From contig NZ_JQFJ01000002.1 of assembly GCF_000763945.1 (NCBI RefSeq), positions 1,116,001-1,180,000 on the forward strand: 64,000 nucleotides of DNA. Direction: 5' to 3'. This DNA is from Sphingopyxis sp. MWB1 (lineage in GTDB: Bacteria; Pseudomonadota; Alphaproteobacteria; Sphingomonadales; Sphingomonadaceae). The translations under genes and the position numbers were made by a program. The notes beneath the pieces were generated by a model, which saw only the letters and a program-made list of their open reading frames with translations, was not told the origin of the DNA and did no database searches. Positions 16,259 through 23,474 of the stretch are shown here, piece by piece (within the stretch, counting starts at the first letter, position 1; every line of letters starts with the position of its first letter).

Positions 16259-17676
16259 AGTGATTCTACCGGCTTTTGAAGCAGAATGATCCATTCTTTC
16301 GATATCATACCTGCCGTCTTGTTCCGCTTGGTGATCAGCCCTCGTGACCGGATTTCATCAACGAGCCGCAATCTGGTCTGAAGCCCGAGGTCATTTAGAA
16401 TCTGGGTGAGGTAGCGGGATGATGCAAATTCGCGTCCGCACACTTGATTGTCGCCAATGACGAGCACGAAATAGCCGCCCGGACGAAGCGCCCGCACGCT
16501 CTCTTTCAAAGCCAATTGCATCTCTACAAGGTAGGTCGCAACTATTGCTGCTCGACTGGAATTCTCGCGCGAGATCGCAGAGATCAGCGCGTCCGCCTGC
16601 TCCAATCCTGATTTCGGGATACGCTGCACTTCTCCCAAGTCGAGATGCTCGCGGCCTATGTTTTTCCGTTCAAAGCCTCTCAGCTCACGTGAGCCAGCCA
16701 ATCCGAGCCAACCCAGACTAAGGCTCGACGCACGAATGTATTTTTGAGCGCCAGCGTAAGGTGGCGATGTGATAATCAGATCCACCGATGAATCTGGCAG
16801 CCGCTTTTTCCCAAGATCATCCCAATCGCTTGCCACGCGCAAGTCTCGCGCATCGTCCCCAACGCAGTGTCGCGCGCGCGATTTGAAGCCCATCTGGCGA
16901 AGACTGCAAAAACGCTCTGCATTCGCGAAGAACTGGTTCTCAAAGTGATCCCAAACAAGTGAGCGGGCGCCGACATCGCCAGTGCCGCTGTCTTTTCGAC
17001 GCACTGGGACGGAAAACCGCGGGTCTGCATTGCTTACTCGGCGACAGACAGAAGAAAACGTGACGAGCAGAAAATCTCGCAAGGGCTTATGGCGTTCGCC
17101 AAGAACGGCTGATCGCAGCCGGCAAAGGGCGCGAATGTCGACAGCGGAGTACCAATACTCCAAATTCACCACTGAAGGAGGTTTGCCCGCTCGTGCGAGC
17201 TTGTAGCGGTTTTTGACGCCTTCGAATGCGTTGAGAAGTTCGTCATCTGACAGCACCCTGGTCTTAACTTGGGCGATCAGTCGTGCGAGGGGATTTGCGT
17301 CGGCGTTGATCGCGTTGCGTCCGGACAGCAGCGCTTCCAATGCTACGGTTCCCGTCCCTCCGAATGGATCCAACACCGTGTCACCTTGCTTGCTCAGTAT
17401 GCTTGCAGCGAGGAAGAAATGAGCAATTTGAGGTAGAAGCTTCGCAGGGTATGAATGGAGATAGTGAGTGGCACGCTCGCCGACCTTGATCCACGGCACC
17501 ATCTCTCTGAACGAGACCGCCAAAGCGGAATCTTGATATGTTCCGATCAAGCGGAGCAGTTCGGCCGAGGTATCTACAGGATAAGGATTAAGCGGGCGAC
17601 GATCAGCCAACCTCGGTCGATTGGCTTTACGTCCTTTTCGCGGCTGCCTCATCGCCGCACTGCCGACCCTGTTCAT
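16255..17676 (-). CDS. DNA methyltransferase (amino-group, TSPPY class)
   Basis: This 473-residue enzyme has AdoMet motif I DPFGGTGT near residue 103 and catalytic motif IV TSPPY near residue 302, followed by GGYFVLVIGDNQV. The TSPPY motif is typical of N4-cytosine or N6-adenine amino-methyltransferases. The gap of about 200 residues between the motifs probably contains the target-recognition region. It is the first gene of the four-gene operon and is divergent from a DUF4238 gene. No adjacent restriction endonuclease is recognisable, so it may mark self DNA for the PRTase/ATPase system or act as its sensor. Confidence 0.85.
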   Translation of the reverse strand: MNRVGSAAMRQPRKGRKANRPRLADRRPLNPYPVDTSAELLRLIGTYQDSALAVSFREMVPWIKVGERATHYLHSYPAKLLPQIAHFFLAASILSKQGDTVLDPFGGTGTVALEALLSGRNAINADANPLARLIAQVKTRVLSDDELLNAFEGVKNRYKLARAGKPPSVVNLEYWYSAVDIRALCRLRSAVLGERHKPLRDFLLVTFSSVCRRVSNADPRFSVPVRRKDSGTGDVGARSLVWDHFENQFFANAERFCSLRQMGFKSRARHCVGDDARDLRVASDWDDLGKKRLPDSSVDLIITSPPYAGAQKYIRASSLSLGWLGLAGSRELRGFERKNIGREHLDLGEVQRIPKSGLEQADALISAISRENSSRAAIVATYLVEMQLALKESVRALRPGGYFVLVIGDNQVCGREFASSRYLTQILNDLGLQTRLRLVDEIRSRGLITKRNKTAGMISKEWIILLQKPVESL

Positions 17677-17830
17677 TCACTGTCCCGCCCGAAATCATTC
17701 ATTGAGGGCAGTTGCCATACGGATACGCCCCCAGCTAGCGATGTATCGTCGGGCCACTAAAATGCAATACTCCGCTATGCATTGGGGGCGCCCACGCTCA
17801 CACTAGCAGCTCCAAATTTAGAACTGTGCA

Positions 17831-18730
17831 ATGGAATCGGACCGGATGGTGAACGCAAAGAGCAACGTCCCAAAGAGGCATCACTTTATTCCGCAGATGA
17901 TGCTGCGCCATTTTACTGATGCGGAAGGCCGCTTGTGGTTTTGGCGGCGAGAATTTGAAAAGGGCGACATCCGTTTCACGTCGACGCAGAACCTGTTTGT
18001 GCAGAAGGATTTGTACACAGTGGTGCTGCCAAATGGCGAAAAAGATGTCGCCCTTGAGAAATTCTTCTCATTGCTCGAGGATGTTGGTGTCAAGTTTATC
18101 TCAGATTTGGCTGCAATCGTACGAGACGGCTCGGTACCTGATCTCGATGAACGGGCTTGGCAGTTCTGGTCGGACTTCTTTTACTACCATCTTAAGCGCA
18201 CTCCCGGGTTCATCGAGGCATTTGCCGCTCAAATGAACTTAGAAGGCCGAGTTAAAAAGGCTGTAGCGAAAATCGAGGCCGATCTTCAGGCTTCGGGGAC
18301 GCAACAGAGCGATCCCGACCTCGCATTGAGGATTCGGCGCAATGCCATCGTTACAGCTCAAAGGTCCCCGCCAAGCGCCGAGGTTCGAGAAGCGTTCAGC
18401 AAGATGGGTTTGGCGATTTATGTAAACAGGGATCCCAAAAAGAGCTTTATTGTCGGCGACGTTCCTGGCGCCACGGTCGCATTCCGCCTTCCTGACAGGA
18501 GTTGGTCACGGCCAACACTATTTCTGCCTCTGACCTGGGACATTTGTGTTGGCCAGCTTGATCGGCGGAAGGAAGTCGAGGTTGTCGGTGTCGAGCCGGA
18601 CCAAGTGCGACGCATGAATGAGGCTTCCGCAACGCGTTCCACACTGTTCGCGGGTCGCTCGGAGCAACTTATCGAATCCTTATCGCGCAATGCTGGGTAC
18701 ACGGGCGTGCTGCCGATCATCGAGGAGTGA
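17831..18730 (+). CDS. DUF4238 family protein
   Basis: This 299-residue protein shows the DUF4238 hallmark KRHHFIPQMMLRHFTDAEG near the N-terminus, with FWRREFEKG and LFVQKDLYT nearby. The family has no established biochemical function. It is divergently transcribed from the methyltransferase operon across a 154-bp spacer. I chose the ATG at 17831; another in-frame ATG lies 15 bp later. Its place inside the accessory block suggests a defence or stress role, but nothing in the sequence proves this. Confidence 0.8.
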   Translation: MESDRMVNAKSNVPKRHHFIPQMMLRHFTDAEGRLWFWRREFEKGDIRFTSTQNLFVQKDLYTVVLPNGEKDVALEKFFSLLEDVGVKFISDLAAIVRDGSVPDLDERAWQFWSDFFYYHLKRTPGFIEAFAAQMNLEGRVKKAVAKIEADLQASGTQQSDPDLALRIRRNAIVTAQRSPPSAEVREAFSKMGLAIYVNRDPKKSFIVGDVPGATVAFRLPDRSWSRPTLFLPLTWDICVGQLDRRKEVEVVGVEPDQVRRMNEASATRSTLFAGRSEQLIESLSRNAGYTGVLPIIEE

Positions 18731-18947
18731 AGGAGTTGGCCGTGATCGACGGCTTCCCCGTTGGCGCTCAAGAAGCTGGCAGTTCGCAGTCGGCCACTTT
18801 ACTGCTTCACCTGCCGGTCATGCATGTGCCTCAATAATCGCCATTAATCCTATCGGCGCGTCCCTTCGGTGCGATGGCTGTAACAGAGGGAGTATTCAAG
18901 ACGCATTTTTCTGGCTGACAGGGAGACTCTTCGTATGAGAGAAGCCG

Positions 18948-19850
18948 GTGACGGGGAACACCAGCAACGCCAGTGGGCGAGTCTGGCGAGCATTGAAGGG
19001 GCGGAAGTTGGGCTCAGAGCGCAAATCTAAGGTCGGGCAACGTACTGCCCATTTCGTGGATCCGATCACGATCGGATTCGATAGGCTTCAAATTCTGATT
19101 CAGGAGTTCGCGAAGCGCGTCTACGATCGGTTGTTCTGGGTGACGCCCTTGGCGGTCGCCATCACGCTGTTTGCGACTCTCATCGTTTCGGACTTCAAGG
19201 ACAGATATGGACTAGAAGCTGACGACTGGCGAAATGGTACGATCTTTCTCCTAGTTGTCTTCTCGATTTGGACCGTAGTCGCCGGGGTGAGGGCGTTTGG
19301 GCATCAAAGCATTTCCGATTTGATGGATGGCATCGCAAGGGAGTCTCATTCGCCCGTCCGTAACTATGCGCTGACATACTTCCGCTCCAAGGATGAAAGC
19401 GGCGCAAGCCTTCTGCTCGTGTACTTTGACCCGATCTGGCAATGCTATCTAATGCCGTTCGTCAGTCTCCAGCCCGGGCAGTCTGACCCTTCGGACGTTT
19501 CGGAATATGCGACCCAGCGGTTCAGCTTGCCAAAGGAAGCGTTCACCGCTCATGAACTTGTCGGTCATGAAGTGCGCCATACAAAAACTTCCGAGGCTTC
19601 GCGCAAGTTGACCAACTACCGCTTCACCTTCTACCTGATGAAGATTGGCAAAAAGCACTGCGATCTCTTCCTGAAGCGCGAATTTGAAGAGCAGGAGCGC
19701 AAGTACAAATGGCTTACCATCGAGCAGCTCCTCTCGGACACGGTAAGCATGAAGCGCAACGGCGAGGTTTTCTCCTACATGCGCGACGAAAGGTCGAGCT
19801 TCTTCGCTGACCGTGTTCCCCGGTCGGTGGAAGAAGCGATCGGAAATTAG
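18948..19850 (+). CDS. Two-TM membrane protein with possible degenerate Nudix domain
   Basis: This 300-residue protein has two membrane helices (about residues 63-84, LFWVTPLAVAITLFATLIV, and 95-113, TIFLLVVFSIWTVVAGV). A cytosolic C-terminal domain of roughly 180 residues follows. That domain (ASLLLVYFDPIWQCYLMPFV, then KLTNYRFTFYLMKI, then YKWLTIEQLLSDTV) resembles the strand order of a Nudix fold, but I see no Nudix-box glutamates, so any hydrolase activity is doubtful. Similar 2TM/ligand-binding fusions occur in nucleotide-signalling defence. The start is a GTG, with a TTG about 20 codons later as alternative. The cupin gene follows after 4 bp. Confidence 0.55.
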   Translation: MTGNTSNASGRVWRALKGRKLGSERKSKVGQRTAHFVDPITIGFDRLQILIQEFAKRVYDRLFWVTPLAVAITLFATLIVSDFKDRYGLEADDWRNGTIFLLVVFSIWTVVAGVRAFGHQSISDLMDGIARESHSPVRNYALTYFRSKDESGASLLLVYFDPIWQCYLMPFVSLQPGQSDPSDVSEYATQRFSLPKEAFTAHELVGHEVRHTKTSEASRKLTNYRFTFYLMKIGKKHCDLFLKREFEEQERKYKWLTIEQLLSDTVSMKRNGEVFSYMRDERSSFFADRVPRSVEEAIGN

Positions 19851-19854
19851 TGCG

Positions 19855-20538
19855 GTGAATCACAAGCAGGATCAGAGTCTCATCGAAGACTGTATCGATC
19901 GACTTGAGCGGCAAGGCTATAAAACCGGCGTACTTGAGGATGTCGGCGCGTGCGCGATTGGTACGGCCGCGGTGCGGTTAGCAAGGAGGATCGTCGCGCG
20001 AACATCGGTTGACTTAAGCCACCCACTGGGATTTGGGCGCGTTCCGCTCACATCATGGGCATTGGAGCGGCCGCGTGTCGCGGTGCATGTCTGGGACCGG
20101 AGCTCAATCAGCCCGGTTTCAGAGGACATCCACGATCACTGCTACGACTTTGTTTCAGTTTGCTGCGCCGGCCGGCTCGAACAACGGGTCTTCGGGCTGG
20201 AGCCAAGGTTGGGCGGCTTCTTAGATGCGCGGCCCCTCCTTTATTCGGCGGGCTCCTGCGACGCCGCAGGCTCGGAGGGCGGAGGAACGAACCTTGGAAT
20301 TGCCGAAGTCAAAAGGTTCTCGGTCGAAGCACCCCAGATCTATGCGATCGGCGCGGACATCCTTCACTCTGCCAGGCCTACGAGCGAGCTCACCATAACT
20401 GTTCAGTTTCAGTCGCCGATCGTGAAGCCGCAAGCGCGAGTATATAGACTTGGAGCGCCGACGGTAGAAACGAATTCTTCGGCTCCGATGCCATTCACTC
20501 CGGAACGTATGAACCTTGCGCTGACGGAGTGGCGTTGA
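19855..20538 (+). CDS. Cupin-like protein
   Basis: This protein of about 227 residues contains a likely metal-binding cupin core. EDIHDHCYDFVSVCCAGRLE near residue 90 is followed by YAIGADILHSARP near 165, which would supply the second His. The fold suggests a small-molecule oxygenase or isomerase of cysteine-dioxygenase-like type, or a binding protein; the substrate is unknown. The start is the GTG at 19855, 4 bp after the previous stop. The stop overlaps the next ATG (TGATG), so it is co-translated with the ThiL-like kinase. Confidence 0.6.
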   Translation: MNHKQDQSLIEDCIDRLERQGYKTGVLEDVGACAIGTAAVRLARRIVARTSVDLSHPLGFGRVPLTSWALERPRVAVHVWDRSSISPVSEDIHDHCYDFVSVCCAGRLEQRVFGLEPRLGGFLDARPLLYSAGSCDAAGSEGGGTNLGIAEVKRFSVEAPQIYAIGADILHSARPTSELTITVQFQSPIVKPQARVYRLGAPTVETNSSAPMPFTPERMNLALTEWR

Positions 20539-21593
20539 TGCCAGATGGCCTGAAAATGTCAGACGTGGGTGAAAAGGCGTTTCTCGCGAAGCTGCTTCCG
20601 ACGCTCTCTGTCGACCCAGCGTTCGTAAACGGATTCGGCCATGACGCGAGCGTGATGGACATAGGTCTTCCGGAAACGGATCTGGTCATGAAGATCGACC
20701 GGGCGGCCAAGCCGATCTCGGCTTTGAACGGCTGGTCCGACTACCGCGTGTGGGGACGGATGGCCGTCACCGCGAACTGCAGTGACATCTTAACCGTCGG
20801 CGGGAGGCCTCGAGGCTTCATGCTGTCGCTTAGCATGCAGGATGACACGCCAGTCGATGTTGCGGAAGCCATCGTGGCGGGAGCTGCAGAGGAATGCCAG
20901 CGCCACGGCGTCGCCTTTCTGGGAGGCGATACCAAAGAGGCTATGGGTATGAACGTGGTGGGCGCCGCTCTTGGCACTATCGACAAAAATCGCCATTTCA
21001 ACAGGCGTGGCGGCAAAGCCGGTGACCTGCTCGTCCTTGCTGGAACCGTTGGTGGTTTCCTAGGTGCTTACCGAACGTGTCAAGCCGGCGGCTTTCCTGA
21101 ACCAGATGCCGTTGAGTACTTGTCGCGTCCTCGAGCCGCTTGGAAGGAAGCATTGGCGTTAGCTTCACTGGAAGGCGTCAGGAGTGCCTGCGATCTTAGC
21201 GACGGACTAAGCTCCAGCGCACTAAGCGTGGTAGGCTCAGGGGCCGGTGCCGTGCTCAACTTCGACGCGCTGCCATTCCATCCTCTCGCGCGAGCGAGCG
21301 CGGCCACGAGGGGCGTAGACCTGCTGTCTTACGCTTTCGGTGTCGGTGACTGGGGGATACTCTATGCGGTCGACCCATCGGCTGGGAGCGCCATTGCGGA
21401 CTTAAAGGCGAAAGGACTTTCGCTCGCGATTGTTGGCCTAGTGGAGTCCGAGCCGGGCCTTCGACTGAGGCGAGGCCACCTGTTCGCCATATCCGCTTCG
21501 GAGAATGAGCACTTCAGGCAGCGCATGGAAGACGAAGGGGACTATTTTGACCTTCAGGAAAGCAGTTTGGTTCTGACGTCGTTAGTTCCCTAG
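20538..21593 (+). CDS. ThiL/PurM-superfamily kinase-like protein
   Basis: This 351-residue protein has the PurM/ThiL superfamily layout. GFGHDASVMDI near residue 34 replaces the canonical GDDAA motif of thiamine-phosphate kinase, FLGGDTKEAMGM lies near 130 and CDLSDGLSSSAL near 218. These would form the Mg-ATP site and the ThiL-type DxSDGL motif. No thiamine or purine biosynthesis gene is nearby, and the start overlaps the cupin stop. A role in phosphorylating a specialised small molecule with the cupin and the 2TM protein is inferred. It might alternatively be a transferred metabolic gene. Confidence 0.7.
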   Translation: MPDGLKMSDVGEKAFLAKLLPTLSVDPAFVNGFGHDASVMDIGLPETDLVMKIDRAAKPISALNGWSDYRVWGRMAVTANCSDILTVGGRPRGFMLSLSMQDDTPVDVAEAIVAGAAEECQRHGVAFLGGDTKEAMGMNVVGAALGTIDKNRHFNRRGGKAGDLLVLAGTVGGFLGAYRTCQAGGFPEPDAVEYLSRPRAAWKEALALASLEGVRSACDLSDGLSSSALSVVGSGAGAVLNFDALPFHPLARASAATRGVDLLSYAFGVGDWGILYAVDPSAGSAIADLKAKGLSLAIVGLVESEPGLRLRRGHLFAISASENEHFRQRMEDEGDYFDLQESSLVLTSLVP

Positions 21594-21723
21594 CCGCCGC
21601 CGGTGCCAGACGCAGCGTCGGCTTCTCCGCCTTTGCGCTTCAAAAGCCGCCAGTCGACTACCGGCCAATCGATTTGATCCGTGCGTTTCCCATTTTGGCC
21701 ATTTTGGCCGCAGGAGAACGATC

Positions 21724-22353
21724 ATGGGTAGGTCAGAATTCGACTATTTACCTCCACGACCGGCGTGGAATGCCGGTCGAAAGGTTGGCGCAAAGCGGCC
21801 GTTAAAACCACGGCAGATTTGGGCAATTCGCTTTCACTTAGATCGAGAGCATCGGCTTCGAGACAGGGCGCTGTTCGATCTTGCGATCGACAGCAAACTG
21901 AGGGGCTGCGATCTAGTGAAGATAAAGATCGGCGACCTTGTAGCCGGCGGTGAGTTGAGAACGCGGGCGATGGTGATCCAGCAGAAGACCAATCGGCCCG
22001 TTCAGTTCGAAATCATGTCGGATGCTCGCGGGAGCCTCTTGGCATGGCTTGAGCGGCGCGGCGGATCGATCGAGGATTTTGCGTTCCCCAGCCGGGTCGA
22101 CCACTCCGCTCATATGAGCACGCGTCAATATGCGCGTCTCGTCGATGAATGGGTGACGGCGGTTGGCCTTCGAAGCGAAGATTACGGAACGCATTCGCTG
22201 CGCAGAACGAAGGCGTCGATCATCTACAAGGCGACCGGAAATTTGCGTGCGGTGCAGATTCTGCTCGGTCACACTAAGATTGAAAATACCGTGCGATATC
22301 TCGGCGTCGACGTTGAAGACGCCTTGACTTTGGCGGAAGGCATCGAAGTCTAA
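21724..22353 (+). CDS. Tyrosine recombinase/integrase, short form
   Basis: This 209-residue tyrosine recombinase shows the full catalytic set: R in SKLRGCDL (about residue 59), H-x-x-R in THSLRRTKA (about 158-161), H in LLGHTKI (about 182) and the nucleophile Y in VRYLGVD (about 191). The N-terminal core-binding domain is very short, as in the small integrase-like proteins frequent in alphaproteobacterial mobile elements. It may resolve or insert the neighbouring accessory block. It is separated from the ThiL-like gene by 130 bp and followed by one copy of a diverged direct repeat. Confidence 0.85.
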   Translation: MGRSEFDYLPPRPAWNAGRKVGAKRPLKPRQIWAIRFHLDREHRLRDRALFDLAIDSKLRGCDLVKIKIGDLVAGGELRTRAMVIQQKTNRPVQFEIMSDARGSLLAWLERRGGSIEDFAFPSRVDHSAHMSTRQYARLVDEWVTAVGLRSEDYGTHSLRRTKASIIYKATGNLRAVQILLGHTKIENTVRYLGVDVEDALTLAEGIEV

Positions 22354-22380
22354 CGATCAAATCTCGATAACCTAGAGAGC

Positions 22381-22455
22381 GAACGCTCTGGATTGCCTTG
22401 GAACGTCCGCTCTCTTTGTTTGGTCCCTGAAAGCCGACTGTCTCCAATCGGCCAT
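22381..22455. repeat. Diverged 75-bp direct repeat, copy 1
   Basis: This stretch aligns without gaps to 23396-23470. The right-hand 46 bases are clearly similar (for example GCTCTCT-TGTT, AAAGC-GAC, GTCT-CAA-CGGCCAT), while the left 30 are weakly conserved. The two copies bracket the PD-(D/E)XK-like gene. Short repeats of this general kind are scattered in sphingomonad genomes. Confidence 0.55.
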
Positions 22456-22532
22456 GTCCTCCCTGAAAGCCCGCATCTCCGTGGCGGACATTCCGAAACA
22501 GATGGTCCTGCTGAAATCCGGGGGGCGGCCCT

Positions 22533-23303
22533 TCAGGCAGTGCCCGCAGCGATGCGTTCCATGAATGACGATATCAGCCTCACGCACGCAAGGCTGGCAT
22601 TGGGGTTCCTTTTGGCGGCCCGTCCGTTCGGCATTCCGACCATGACGCCCCGGTGGGTCGACTGCTCGACATCGCAGAGCGAGACGCAGTTCAACCCGAT
22701 AACGGGATCAGGCTTGTGAGCGAGCAACCGGCCCAATTGCCGTTCGGACGATATATAGCCCGTCATATCGGTAACGGAGCTGCCCTCGATCTCCATGGTG
22801 CCGTCCTGATCAACCACGCGGGCGGCCATCATCGGCTTGTGATTCTCGTCCGGTCCCCTGTCGTGAACGATCAAGTGCAGGATTCCGACATATGGGAAAC
22901 CCGCTTCCAACAGACCATTGGCCTGCGTGATCCCCAACCGATCCGTGCTCTTGTTCCATCGAGGAGCCTTGAGCGACAGGCGCTTGATCTCGATCGCGGC
23001 AGCCTTGCCGAGGTGGAACTTGCTGCCTTGGTGCGGAATGATGAGAAGGTCGATATCTCCCGGTTGCCCCAATCTCGACAGCCCGAGGTCGGTTCGAGGA
23101 ATGTTTCCCAGGAAGACATACTCCCATCCGTCTGCTGCCTTGAGGCCGTGCACATCGGTCATGACGAAGCCGAAAAACTCATAAAGCCGGGCCGAACCGA
23201 ACAATATCTCGCTGACCAGCTCGTGTTCGGTCATGTCGTACAGCTGCTTGCCCGGCGTCCGCCTGAACCCGCTTCCTCCTTTCGAAGCCTCGCTTTCCGG
23301 CAT
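22533..23303 (-). CDS. PD-(D/E)XK nuclease-like protein
   Basis: This protein of about 256 residues shows a PD-(D/E)XK-type pattern: E in the helix YDMTEHELVSEILFG, D in GDIDLLIIPHQG (about residue 78), and E-x-K in KAAAIEIKRLSLK (about 101). I selected the ATG at 23303 (MPESEASKGG) because GGGAGC lies about 11 nt upstream. An ATG 57 bp earlier is in frame. It is alone on the minus strand between the integrase and the relaxase, flanked by two copies of a diverged repeat, so it may be a separately mobile cargo gene. Target and partner are unknown. Confidence 0.6.
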   Translation of the reverse strand: MPESEASKGGSGFRRTPGKQLYDMTEHELVSEILFGSARLYEFFGFVMTDVHGLKAADGWEYVFLGNIPRTDLGLSRLGQPGDIDLLIIPHQGSKFHLGKAAAIEIKRLSLKAPRWNKSTDRLGITQANGLLEAGFPYVGILHLIVHDRGPDENHKPMMAARVVDQDGTMEIEGSSVTDMTGYISSERQLGRLLAHKPDPVIGLNCVSLCDVEQSTHRGVMVGMPNGRAAKRNPNASLACVRLISSFMERIAAGTA

Positions 23304-23395
23304 GATTGATGAAAGCTCCCAGTTCGCCGCCCTGATTGTATATGTTTTCTGGCCCTGCAAGTCACCGAAGTCTAGCCAGTAAGGTATCCCAGAGC

Positions 23396-23470
23396 GAGCA
23401 TTCTAGCCCGTAACGAAATGCCTGCTCTCTCTGTTCGGCTCCCAAAAGCAGACGGTCTTCAACCGGCCAT
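23396..23470. repeat. Diverged 75-bp direct repeat, copy 2
   Basis: This is the partner of 22381-22455, in the same orientation, ending 4 bp before the relaxase stop codon. The best-conserved part is GCTCTCTCTGTT plus the terminal CGGCCAT block. The two copies, about 1.0 kb apart, bracket a single nuclease-like gene, which would fit an old insertion or recombination product. Confidence 0.55.
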
Positions 23471-23474
23471 TCAG

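Noticed and set aside
18948..19850. Calling a complete CBASS or similar cyclic-nucleotide system around the 2TM protein
   Set aside because: No cyclic-nucleotide synthase (SMODS/CD-NTase) is present in the neighbourhood, so only a loose resemblance of the effector-like protein remains.
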